Source: Brevibacterium sp. CS2
Lineage (GTDB): Bacteria > Actinomycetota > Actinomycetes > Actinomycetales > Brevibacteriaceae
Reading direction: 5' to 3'
Length of the DNA: 64,000 nt
NCBI RefSeq assembly: GCF_005280295.1
Contig: NZ_CP040020.1
Location: forward strand, 2,542,001 to 2,606,000
The position numbers were made by a program, and so were the translations under genes. The notes below the pieces were generated by a model that was not told the origin of the DNA, made no database searches, and saw nothing but the letters and a program-made list of their open reading frames with translations. Of the stretch, positions 24,397 through 31,843 are shown in pieces. Numbering within the stretch: position 1 is the stretch's first letter; each line of letters begins with the position of its first letter.

Positions 24397-24405
24397 TGCC
24401 ATAAT
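24397..24405 (+). promoter_or_regulatory. Candidate extended -10 promoter for livHMGF
   Basis: TGCCATAAT reads as an extended -10 (TGn followed by CATAAT) 76 nt upstream of livH. The region 17 nt up is not a good -35, which an extended -10 can tolerate. It lies 18 nt upstream of a CRP-like palindrome, so a regulator bound there would sit just past the start site and be expected to repress. Confidence 0.45.
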
Positions 24406-24423
24406 CCAGTTCAGCACCTGTCC

Positions 24424-24439
24424 TGTGACTCACATCACA
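24424..24439. promoter_or_regulatory. CRP/GlxR-like operator upstream of livH
   Basis: TGTGA-N6-TCACA with both half-sites perfect, the classic binding pattern for CRP-family regulators such as GlxR. It lies 41 nt before the livH start codon. A second site of the same form lies upstream of livK. Confidence 0.65.
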
Positions 24440-24480
24440 CCGAAGTGAGCCGGGGCGCGTGGACCAGGAAGGCACATACC

Positions 24481-25911
24481 GTGACACACGATCTCGTGCG
24501 TCGGCCCAGGTGGAAGCGGACGGCACTCGTCGCGCTCGCCCTCGGGCTGCTGGCGATCCTCGGCGGGTTCCTCGCCGGCCCCGCGGCGGCATCCGCCGTC
24601 GCCGCCACCGACACCCTCGCCGGCGGCACCGCCCCGGTGATCTCCGGCTCGCTGCGGAACGAGGGCGAACCCCTCGCCGGCGTCCGGATCACCGCGACCG
24701 GCGACGCCGGCACCGTCGAGACCACCTCCGAGGACGACGGCCGCTGGCAGATCGAGGTGCCCGCCAAGGGCACGTACTCCGTCGAGCTCGACGAGTCGAC
24801 GCTCCCCGACGGGGTGAGCCTCGCCGACGGCCAGGAGAACCCGCGGGAGGTGTCCTTCGGCAACACAACGCGCGCCGGGGTGATCTTCCAGTTCGGCGCC
24901 GGCGGCGGTGCCGCGGCGGCCCCGGCCCCCTCGGGCGCCGACGACACCACCGCGGTGCCCTCCTCCCCGCCGACCGCCGGGGAGACCGCGGCGCCGGGCA
25001 CCACCACGGACACCGGCACCGGCGGCCGCGCCTTCGGCGTCGTGCTCGGCGCGCGCGCGCGCGCGGGCCTGACCTTCGGCCTCATCCTCGCGCTGTGCTC
25101 GGTGGGCCTCAACCTCATCCTCGGCACCACCGGGCTCAACAACTTCTCCCACGGCGAGACGGTCACCCTCGGCGCGGTGCTCGCCTTCGCGTTCGCCGCG
25201 CTCGGCCTGCCGATGTGGCTGGCGATCATCGCCGCGGTCGCCGGCGGCGGCCTCTACGGCTACCTCAACGACACGCTCCTGTGGCGGCCGCTGCGCCGCC
25301 GGCGCGCCGGACTCGTGCCGATGATGATCGTGTCGATCGGCTTCGCGCTGACGGTGCGCTACATCCTCCAGTTCTTCTTCGGCGGCTCGACCCGCCAGCT
25401 CCCGTACGCGCAGGGCCCGGTGTTCGACCTCGGCCCGTTCTCGATCACGCGGAACAACCTCGTGTCGATGCTCGTCGCGCTCGCCGTCGTCATCATCGTC
25501 TCCCTGCTCCTCATGAAGTCGAAGATCGGCAAGGCGACCCGCGCGGTGGCCGACAACCCGGCGCTCGCCTCGGCCTCGGGCATCGACGTCGACCGGGTGA
25601 TCCGGATCATCTGGATCACCGGCGCCGCGCTCGCCGCGCTCGGCGGCATCCTCTACGCGTACTACCGGCCCGGCGTCACCTTCAACATGGGCCAGCAGAT
25701 CCTCCTCATGATGTTCGCCGCGGTCACGCTCGGCGGTCTCGGCACGGTGTTCGGGGCGCTCGTCGGCTCGCTCATCGTGGGGATCTTCGTCGAGATCTCG
25801 ACGATCTGGCTGTCGGCGGACCTCAAGTACGTGGGCGCGCTGGTCATCATGATCCTCGTCCTGGTGTTCCGACCCCAGGGGATCCTGGGACGAAAGGAGA
25901 GGATCGGCTGA
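24481..25911 (+). CDS. livH: Branched-chain amino-acid-type ABC permease with N-terminal extracytoplasmic domain (LivH-like)
   Basis: Inner-membrane permease of a high-affinity importer. The 476-residue protein is about 170 longer than classical LivH. Residues 1-43 look like a signal peptide or first helix; 50-140 form a beta-rich domain like carboxypeptidase-regulatory/CnaB folds (PVISGSLRNEGEPLAGVRIT ... GRWQIEVPAKGTYSVEL); 140-185 are a Gly/Pro/Thr linker; 194-476 are the LivH permease with about eight helices. The start is GTG at 24481 after AGGAAGG (8-nt spacer). It heads livHMGF. The substrate may be amino acids, urea or short amides; the sequence does not decide. Confidence 0.88.
   Translation: MTHDLVRRPRWKRTALVALALGLLAILGGFLAGPAAASAVAATDTLAGGTAPVISGSLRNEGEPLAGVRITATGDAGTVETTSEDDGRWQIEVPAKGTYSVELDESTLPDGVSLADGQENPREVSFGNTTRAGVIFQFGAGGGAAAAPAPSGADDTTAVPSSPPTAGETAAPGTTTDTGTGGRAFGVVLGARARAGLTFGLILALCSVGLNLILGTTGLNNFSHGETVTLGAVLAFAFAALGLPMWLAIIAAVAGGGLYGYLNDTLLWRPLRRRRAGLVPMMIVSIGFALTVRYILQFFFGGSTRQLPYAQGPVFDLGPFSITRNNLVSMLVALAVVIIVSLLLMKSKIGKATRAVADNPALASASGIDVDRVIRIIWITGAALAALGGILYAYYRPGVTFNMGQQILLMMFAAVTLGGLGTVFGALVGSLIVGIFVEISTIWLSADLKYVGALVIMILVLVFRPQGILGRKERIG
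25049..25063. repeat. (GC)n dinucleotide run within livH
   Basis: Seven GC units plus a G encode the GARARAG stretch where the linker meets the permease part of LivH. Runs like this are prone to slippage, and a change here would separate the extracytoplasmic domain from the permease. Confidence 0.8.
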
Positions 25912-25932
25912 CGCCGGTCCGAGGTCATCATC

Positions 25933-26913
25933 ATGGATTTCTCCAGCATCCTCACCAACGCCCTGTGGGAGTTCTTCAACCCCATCACCGCCGCCTACGC
26001 GCTCGGCGCGCTCGGCCTCGCCGTGCACTTCGGCTACGCGGGCCTGCTCAACTTCGGCCAGGCGGGCTTCATGGCCGTCGGCGCCTACGGCTTCGCGATC
26101 GCGGTCCTCACCTTCGGCGCCCCGCTGTGGGCGGCGTTCCTCGTCGCCCTCGTGTGCTCGCTCGCGCTCGCCGCGCTGCTCGGCATCCCGACGCTGCGGC
26201 TGCGCGCCGACTACCTCGCGATCGTCACGATCGCGGCGGCGGAGATCATCCGCTACGTCGTGACGACGAACGAGCTCACCGACGTCACCGGCTCCGCCAA
26301 CGGACTCGCCGCCTTCGAGGGCGGGTTCTACGACCTCAGCCCGATCCCGTCGGGCAGCTACTCGCTCGGCTTCACCGTGATCTCCTCGCGCACGCTGTGG
26401 ATGCTCATCGTGTCCTGGGCCGCTGTCGCCGTCTGCGCGGTCCTCATCTGGCTCCTCATGCGCTCCCCCTGGGGCCGCGTGCTCAAGGGCATCCGCGAGG
26501 ACGAGGACGCGGTCCGCTCGCTCGGCAAGAACGTCTTCTCGTACAAGATGCAGGCGCTCATGCTCGGCGGCGTGCTCGGCAGCCTGGCCGGCATGATCTT
26601 CGTCCTCAACACCGGGTCGGTGCAGCCGGCGAACTTCGGCACCGAGCTGACGTTCTTCCTCTGGACCTGCCTGCTGCTCGGCGGCATGACGACCGTGCTC
26701 GGCCCGATCCTCGGCGCGATGATCTTCTGGGTCGTGCTCTCGCTCACCCAGGGCATCCTCACCGGGCTCGTCGAGTCCGGCACGGTGACGTTCATCACCA
26801 CCGTGCAGGCCGGTCAGCTCCGCTACATCCTCGTGGGCGTCGCGCTCATGATGCTCATGATCTTCAGGCCGCAGGGCATCCTCGGCAACCGGAAGGAGCT
26901 GGTGTTCTCGTGA
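25933..26913 (+). CDS. livM: Branched-chain amino-acid-type ABC permease (LivM-like)
   Basis: Second permease subunit, 326 residues with about nine to ten helices. Conserved LivM features include LNFGQAGFMAVGAYG near residue 38, the DYLAIVTIAAAEIIR segment near 96 and the cytoplasmic coupling loop RVLKGIREDEDAVRSLGKN near residue 180 that contacts the ATPases. It starts 21 nt after livH and its stop overlaps the GTG of livG. Length is normal for the family. Confidence 0.92.
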   Translation: MDFSSILTNALWEFFNPITAAYALGALGLAVHFGYAGLLNFGQAGFMAVGAYGFAIAVLTFGAPLWAAFLVALVCSLALAALLGIPTLRLRADYLAIVTIAAAEIIRYVVTTNELTDVTGSANGLAAFEGGFYDLSPIPSGSYSLGFTVISSRTLWMLIVSWAAVAVCAVLIWLLMRSPWGRVLKGIREDEDAVRSLGKNVFSYKMQALMLGGVLGSLAGMIFVLNTGSVQPANFGTELTFFLWTCLLLGGMTTVLGPILGAMIFWVVLSLTQGILTGLVESGTVTFITTVQAGQLRYILVGVALMMLMIFRPQGILGNRKELVFS

Positions 26914-27977
26914 ACGCCCAGACCGACACCCCGCGCCCCGGGCCCGACGCCGGGACCGGAGCGCACCCCGACGAGTACGCGCACTGGACGACGAGCGAGT
27001 ACATGCTCGACGAGCGCCCGATCGTCGCCGGGGACGCCTCCGGGCCGGGCTGCGCGAAGCGCGACCCGATCATCGTCGGCGACTCGATCACCCGCCGGTT
27101 CGGGGCGATCACCGCCGTCGACGTCGACCACGTGGAGATCCCGCGCCACAAGATCACCGCGCTCATCGGCCCGAACGGCGCCGGCAAGACGACCCTGTTC
27201 AACCTCCTCACCGGCTTCGACACCCCGCAGTCCGGCTCGTGGTCGTTCGACGGGCACCAGCTGTCCGGGATGCGCCCGCACCGCGTGGCGCGCCTCGGCA
27301 TGGTGCGGACCTTCCAGCTCACCAAGGTGCTCGGGAAGCTCTCGGTGATCGAGAACATGCGCCTGGGCGGGTCGCGGCAGCCCGGGGAGCGGATCCACAC
27401 CGCTCTCCTCCCGTGGCTGTGGCGCAGGCGCGAGGCCGAGATCACCGAGCGGGCCGATGACCTGCTGCGCCGGTTCAAGCTCGACGCGAAGCGCGAGGAC
27501 TACGCCGCGAGCATGTCCGGCGGCCAGCGCAAGCTCCTCGAGATGGCGCGCGCGCTCATGACCGACCCGGTGCTCGTCATGCTCGACGAGCCGATGGCCG
27601 GCGTCAACCCGGCGCTCAAGCAGTCGCTCCTCGACCACATCATCAACCTCAAGGCCGAGGGCATGACCGTCCTCTTCGTCGAGCACGACATGCACATGGT
27701 CCGGCACATCGCCGACTGGGTCATCGTCATGGCCGAGGGCCGGATCGTGGCCGAGGGCCCGCCGGACACCGTGATGCAGGACGCGGCCGTCATCGACGCC
27801 TACCTCGGCGCCCACCACGACGTCGACCTCGGCGACTCCGCCGGGGTGGCCGCGCTCGAGCACAGCCTCGCACAGGACGAGGAATCCGTCGTCGGCACCG
27901 CCGGCGAGGACCCCGCCGGCGAGGACTCCGCCGGCGAGCCGCCCGCCTCCCCCACCGACCCGAAGGACACCCCATGA
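26910..27977 (+). CDS. livG: ABC transporter ATP-binding protein (LivG-like)
   Basis: First ATPase of the importer. The 355-residue product has Walker A GPNGAGKTT (87-95), signature MSGGQ (202-206), Walker B LVMLDEP (222-228) and the switch HDMHMVRH. The core is normal but it has about 50 extra N-terminal residues (Pro/Asp-rich) and an acidic C-terminal tail with repeated AGEDP/AGEDS/AGEPP units encoded by near-identical GCCGGCGAG repeats. The start is GTG at 26910, overlapping the livM stop (GTGA), with GGAAGGA upstream. A start further inside would remove the odd N-terminus, but the ribosome-binding site supports this one. Confidence 0.9.
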   Translation: MNAQTDTPRPGPDAGTGAHPDEYAHWTTSEYMLDERPIVAGDASGPGCAKRDPIIVGDSITRRFGAITAVDVDHVEIPRHKITALIGPNGAGKTTLFNLLTGFDTPQSGSWSFDGHQLSGMRPHRVARLGMVRTFQLTKVLGKLSVIENMRLGGSRQPGERIHTALLPWLWRRREAEITERADDLLRRFKLDAKREDYAASMSGGQRKLLEMARALMTDPVLVMLDEPMAGVNPALKQSLLDHIINLKAEGMTVLFVEHDMHMVRHIADWVIVMAEGRIVAEGPPDTVMQDAAVIDAYLGAHHDVDLGDSAGVAALEHSLAQDEESVVGTAGEDPAGEDSAGEPPASPTDPKDTP

Positions 27978-28819
27978 CCGCCGCACCGCACATCGCTCCG
28001 ACACCGGGCCCGGACACTGCCGGGGAGCCGGTCGTCACCGTCACCGACCTCGTCGCCGGCTACCTGCCCGGCGTCAACATCCTCAACGGGTGCAGCATCG
28101 AGGCCCGGCCCGGCGAGCTCATCGGCATCATCGGCCCCAATGGGGCGGGCAAGTCGACGCTCCTCAAGGCGATGTTCGGGCTCGTCAAGGTCCACTCCGG
28201 CACCGTGCGGGTACGCGGGGAGGATCTCACCGGGCTCAAGGCCAACGTCCTCGTCAAGCGCGGGCTCGGGTTCGTCCCGCAGACGGAGAACGTCTTCACC
28301 ACCCTGACGGTGGAGGAGAATCTGCAGATGGGGATCTACCTGCGCGCGAAGAGGTTCGACGAGCGCTTCGACTACGTCACGACGCTGTTCCCCGAGCTCG
28401 GCCGGCGCCGCACCCAGCGGGCCGGCTCGCTGTCCGGCGGCGAGCGGCAGATGGTCGCGATGGCGCGCGCCCTCATGATGGATCCCGCCGTGCTCCTCCT
28501 CGACGAGCCCTCGGCGGGCCTGTCCCCGGTCAAGCAGGACGAGGCGTTCCTCCGCGTGCACGAGATCAATCGGGCCGGGGTGTGCGTCATCATGGTCGAG
28601 CAGAACGCGCGGCGCTGCCTGCAGATCTGCGACCGCGGCTACGTGCTCGACCAGGGCCGCGATTCGCACACCGGGACCGGCCGGGATCTCCTGGGCGACC
28701 CCAAGGTCATCGAGCTCTACCTCGGCGACCTCGCCGAGAAGGTCGACGGGAAGGACCACGGCCCGGACCACGGCACGGCGGCAGGCGCGGCGCCGGGGAC
28801 GCAGCCCGGTCCGCACTGA
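27974..28819 (+). CDS. livF: ABC transporter ATP-binding protein (LivF-like)
   Basis: Second ATPase of the importer, 281 residues. Walker A GPNGAGKST (54-62), GFVPQTENVFTTLTVEENL (the LivF-type Q-loop region), signature LSGGERQM, Walker B LLLDEPSAGLSP and the VEQNARR switch are all present. About 25 extra residues at each end are low-complexity. ATG overlaps the livG stop (ATGA). A hairpin terminator follows 42 nt after the stop. Confidence 0.93.
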   Translation: MTAAPHIAPTPGPDTAGEPVVTVTDLVAGYLPGVNILNGCSIEARPGELIGIIGPNGAGKSTLLKAMFGLVKVHSGTVRVRGEDLTGLKANVLVKRGLGFVPQTENVFTTLTVEENLQMGIYLRAKRFDERFDYVTTLFPELGRRRTQRAGSLSGGERQMVAMARALMMDPAVLLLDEPSAGLSPVKQDEAFLRVHEINRAGVCVIMVEQNARRCLQICDRGYVLDQGRDSHTGTGRDLLGDPKVIELYLGDLAEKVDGKDHGPDHGTAAGAAPGTQPGPH

Positions 28820-28860
28820 GCACACGAGTACTGAGCGCACACGCGCACGGCGCACACGAG

Positions 28861-28891
28861 AGGGGCGGCCGGCGGATCGACGGCCCCCCCT
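28861..28891. terminator. Terminator between livF and livK
   Basis: Inverted repeat with arms AGGGGCGGCCG (28861-28871) and CGGCCCCCCCT (28881-28891), one mismatch, 9-nt loop. It sits in the 111-nt gap between the convergent livF and livK and may end both. Confidence 0.65.
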
Positions 28892-28930
28892 CCCGCTGTG
28901 CTCAGATGTGCTCCCGCAGGAGGCGCGGAC

Positions 28931-30202
28931 TCATTCGAGCGAGCCCTGCTCCTCCATGTCCGGCTGCGGGCGGTTCTCGCCGTCGAACTTGTAGATGCCC
29001 ATCGTCGCCTCGGTGACATCGCCGTTCTCCGACATCGTCACCGGTCCGGAGATGCCGTCGTAGTCGATGTCGGTGCCGGCCTCGATGAGCTCGAGGCACT
29101 GCGCGACCTCGGTGCACTTCTCGCCGTCGCGCGACACCGCCTGGAGCTCGTCGCGGATCGCGGCCGGGTCGGTCGACCCCGCCTGCGCCGCGGCGAGCGC
29201 GAGCATCACGGTGGCGTCGTAGGACTCGCCCGCGTAGTTCCACACGGTGAGCGCGTCGTCGACCTCCGCCAGCCGCTCCTTGAAGTCGTCCTGCGCGAAC
29301 GAGCCGGGCTGCGTGCCGTAGGCGCCCTCGAGGGTGCCGGGATCGAAGTCCGCGCTGTAGTCGGCGATGTTGCCGTCGACGAAGTACAGCTGGTCCGCGC
29401 TGATCCCCTTCGAGGTCAGCAGCGGCACGATCGACTTCGCCTGGTCGAAGGTGATCACCGCGATCGCATCCGGGTCCGCCCCGACGACCTCGTCGACCTG
29501 CGAGGTGAACTGCGAATCTCCCTCGTTGAACATCGACTCGACGGCGATGGTGCCGCCGGCGGCCTCGACGGTCTCACGGATGTTCGCGGCCAGACCGGTG
29601 CCGTAGGCATCGTTGAGGACGATCATGCCGACGTTCGAGGCGCCCTGGGACACCATGAAGTTCCCGAGCACCTGGCCCTGGAGCACGTCCGAGGGCGCGG
29701 TCCGCCAGTAGAAGCCGTCGTCGTCCCAGTCGGTGAAGTCCGGCGAGGTGTTCGCCGGGGAGAACTGGATGACACCGGCGCCGGTGATCTGGTTGATCAC
29801 CGTCTTCGCCACACCGGACGAGGCGGGTCCGACGACCGCCGACACGTCCTGGTTGAGGAGGTCCGTCGTCGACTGCGTCGCGAGGTTCGTCGTCGTGTCG
29901 CCGGAGTCGCGGTGGATGATCTCCACGTCCTCGCCGTTGATGCCGCCGGCCTCGTTGATCTCCTTCATCGCGAGGTCGACCCCGGCGATCTCCGGGGGTC
30001 CGAGGAACGCGAGCGCACCGGTCTGCGGCAGCAGGGTGCCGATCTTCAGCGCTCCGCCCTCGCCTCCGCCGCCCGATTCGCCGCCGGATCCCTCCGAGCC
30101 CCCGCCCGTCGCGCACGCCGTGGCGACGAGAGCGACCACTGCGCCCATCGCCACCGATGCCGAGAGACGCGCTGCACGCCTCGTCCGCTGTGTCACAGCC
30201 AT
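28931..30202 (-). CDS. livK: ABC transporter substrate-binding lipoprotein (LivK-like)
   Basis: Periplasmic-binding-protein-like fold I receptor anchored to the outer face of the membrane. The 423-residue product has a signal peptide ending ALVATAC with the lipidated Cys at residue 30, then a Gly/Ser-rich tether (31-50) and the type I binding domain (KIGTLLPQTGALAFLGPPEI ... AMKEINEAGGINGEDVEI ... VGPASSGV). ATG at 30202 follows GAAGGAGG. It is convergent with livHMGF rather than in the operon, but nearly certainly supplies substrate to it; the matching upstream operator supports joint control. Confidence 0.93.
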   Translation of the reverse strand: MAVTQRTRRAARLSASVAMGAVVALVATACATGGGSEGSGGESGGGGEGGALKIGTLLPQTGALAFLGPPEIAGVDLAMKEINEAGGINGEDVEIIHRDSGDTTTNLATQSTTDLLNQDVSAVVGPASSGVAKTVINQITGAGVIQFSPANTSPDFTDWDDDGFYWRTAPSDVLQGQVLGNFMVSQGASNVGMIVLNDAYGTGLAANIRETVEAAGGTIAVESMFNEGDSQFTSQVDEVVGADPDAIAVITFDQAKSIVPLLTSKGISADQLYFVDGNIADYSADFDPGTLEGAYGTQPGSFAQDDFKERLAEVDDALTVWNYAGESYDATVMLALAAAQAGSTDPAAIRDELQAVSRDGEKCTEVAQCLELIEAGTDIDYDGISGPVTMSENGDVTEATMGIYKFDGENRPQPDMEEQGSLE

Positions 30203-30255
30203 GTTCAGCCTCCTTCGATCACGGGCGCCGTGCCCATGTCAGCCCCCGCAGGGGA

Positions 30256-30271
30256 TGTGATGAATATCACC
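30256..30271. promoter_or_regulatory. CRP/GlxR-like operator upstream of livK
   Basis: TGTGA-N6-TCACC, one base off the perfect palindrome (core GTGAT-N4-ATCAC is exact). It lies 54 nt upstream of the livK start and about 150 nt upstream of osmC on the other strand. It matches the site at 24424 in form and spacing. Confidence 0.6.
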
Positions 30272-30422
30272 ACACATTCGACCCGCGCGGGGCCCGACAC
30301 GGAGGAAATTTTCACACCCGTTACATCCGGGGCCGCCGGGAGGCCTCCACGAGTCCTGCCCAGTAGACTCCATTCAGGGTCGCCGACCCCGCACATCCCG
30401 ACTCGAAGGAACGAGGAACCCC

Positions 30423-30866
30423 ATGGCCCCCGCAGCGAACGCGATCGTCTCCAAGGCGCACACCACCTGGCACGGCACCCTGGCAGAGGGCACCGGCACG
30501 GTGTCCCTCGACTCCTCGGCCGCGGCCTCGATGACCCTGTCCTGGGCCGGCCGCGCCGAGACCGCGATCAACGGGGTGACGAACCCGGAGGAGCTCATCG
30601 GGGCGGCGCACTCCGCCTGCTACTCGATGGCGCTGTCGAACGCGCTCGCACAGAACGGCACCCCGCCGGAGGAGATCACCACCGGGGCCGACGTCTCCTT
30701 CTCCCCGGAGAAGGGCATCACCGACATCCACCTCGTCGTCGTCGGCCGGGTGCCGGGGATGTCGGCGGCGGACTTCGACACGATCGCGCAGAAGGCGAAG
30801 AAGGACTGCCCGGTGTCGAAGGCCCTCAAGGGCGTCGACATCCACCTCACCGCATCGCTCGGCTGA
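30423..30866 (+). CDS. osmC: OsmC family peroxiredoxin
   Basis: Thiol-dependent peroxidase that reduces organic hydroperoxides. The 147-residue product has the two reactive cysteines, Cys66 in GAAHSACYSMALS and Cys129 in KKDCPVSKALK, and the family opening KAHTTWHGTLAEGTG. It belongs to the OsmC rather than the Ohr branch, judged by length and motif. A TAGACT at 30364-30369 may be its -10. It is divergent from livK, and its last 20 nt overlap the 3' end of coaE on the other strand. Confidence 0.9.
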   Translation: MAPAANAIVSKAHTTWHGTLAEGTGTVSLDSSAAASMTLSWAGRAETAINGVTNPEELIGAAHSACYSMALSNALAQNGTPPEEITTGADVSFSPEKGITDIHLVVVGRVPGMSAADFDTIAQKAKKDCPVSKALKGVDIHLTASLG

Positions 30867-31815
30867 GCTCCACATCGGCCGGCCGCCCGGGGTCCGCACT
30901 GCGATGCAGGCTCCGGGCGGACTGCTGTCCGGGCGTCTCCGCCGCACCCGCCGGGACCGGCGGGAAGCCCGCCGCGCCCAGCGCGGCACCGAAACGCTCC
31001 TCCGACTCCCCCGCGCCCGGCACCGCGGTGAGGGCGATCGCGCCGGCGGCCGCGTCGTCGGTGCGCTCCACGGACTCGATCTCCACGCCGGCCTCCGCAC
31101 ACGCGTGACGGATCCGGGCGGTGAGGCGCTCGACCGCCCACGCACGCTCGCGCGGACCCTCCGGAGCGCCGTTCCTCGCTGCCTGCTCCCGGGGCGCGGG
31201 GCGGGCGGCGGCGAGGTTCCGGGAGAAGGGCAGCAGGCGCTCGTCCACGAGGCGCTCGACGGCAGCGGCGGTCGCAGCCTGCTCCCCCGCGTTGTCGATG
31301 ACGACATCGCAGGCCCGATAGCGGTCCGCGTCGCTCGCCTGCGCGGCGATCCGTCGCTCGGCGTCGGCCCGGTCCATCCCGCGGGAGCCGACGAGCCGCT
31401 CGAGCCGCTCCGCGGCGGGCACGTCGACGAGCAGCGCGAGGTGGTAGCGCGGGGACATCCCGTTCTCGACGAGCAGCGGCACGTCGTGGACGACGAGCTC
31501 CCGGTCGGCGTGCGCGCGGACGCGCTCGGCGGTGCGCTCCCCGATCGCGGGGTGCATGATCGCGTTGAGACGCCGGGTCGACTCCGGGTCGGCGAAGGCG
31601 AGGGCGGCCAGCGCGGGCCGGTCGAGCGCACCCTCGTCAGTGAGGATGTCCGGCCCGAACGCCGCGGTGAGCTCCTGCAGCGCGGGCGCGCCGGGGGCGA
31701 CGACCTCGCGGGCGATCGCGTCGGCGTCGACGATCGCGGCCCCGGCCTGCTCGAGCACACGGGCGACGGTCGATTTGCCGGCGCCGATTCCGCCGGTGAG
31801 TCCGATGAGCAGCAT
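30847..31815 (-). CDS. coaE: Dephospho-CoA kinase with truncated C-terminal GrpB-like (UPF0157) region
   Basis: Last step of coenzyme A synthesis. The 322-residue product has an intact kinase (1-200): P-loop GLTGGIGAGKST, DADAIAREVV, the HPAIGER segment and VVHDVPLLVEN. Many actinobacterial CoaE proteins carry a GrpB/UPF0157 domain to about 390-400 residues. Here only pieces remain: an RLTARIRHACAEAGVEIESV segment, LTAVPG without the usual following strand, AAGFPPVPAGAAETP and HRSADPGRPADVEL, after which the protein ends. The gene stops inside the osmC 3' end. ATG at 31815 starts the conserved MLLIGLTGG; an upstream TTG is less likely. Confidence 0.9.
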   Translation of the reverse strand: MLLIGLTGGIGAGKSTVARVLEQAGAAIVDADAIAREVVAPGAPALQELTAAFGPDILTDEGALDRPALAALAFADPESTRRLNAIMHPAIGERTAERVRAHADRELVVHDVPLLVENGMSPRYHLALLVDVPAAERLERLVGSRGMDRADAERRIAAQASDADRYRACDVVIDNAGEQAATAAAVERLVDERLLPFSRNLAAARPAPREQAARNGAPEGPRERAWAVERLTARIRHACAEAGVEIESVERTDDAAAGAIALTAVPGAGESEERFGAALGAAGFPPVPAGAAETPGQQSARSLHRSADPGRPADVELSRAMR

Positions 31816-31843
31816 GGCCCCAGCGTATCCCGCGTGCAATGGG

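Noticed and set aside
30187..30199. 13-bp palindrome GCTGTGTCACAGC over the livK start region as an operator
   Set aside because: It lies within the first livK codons and its spacing does not match the two CRP-like sites; probably chance.
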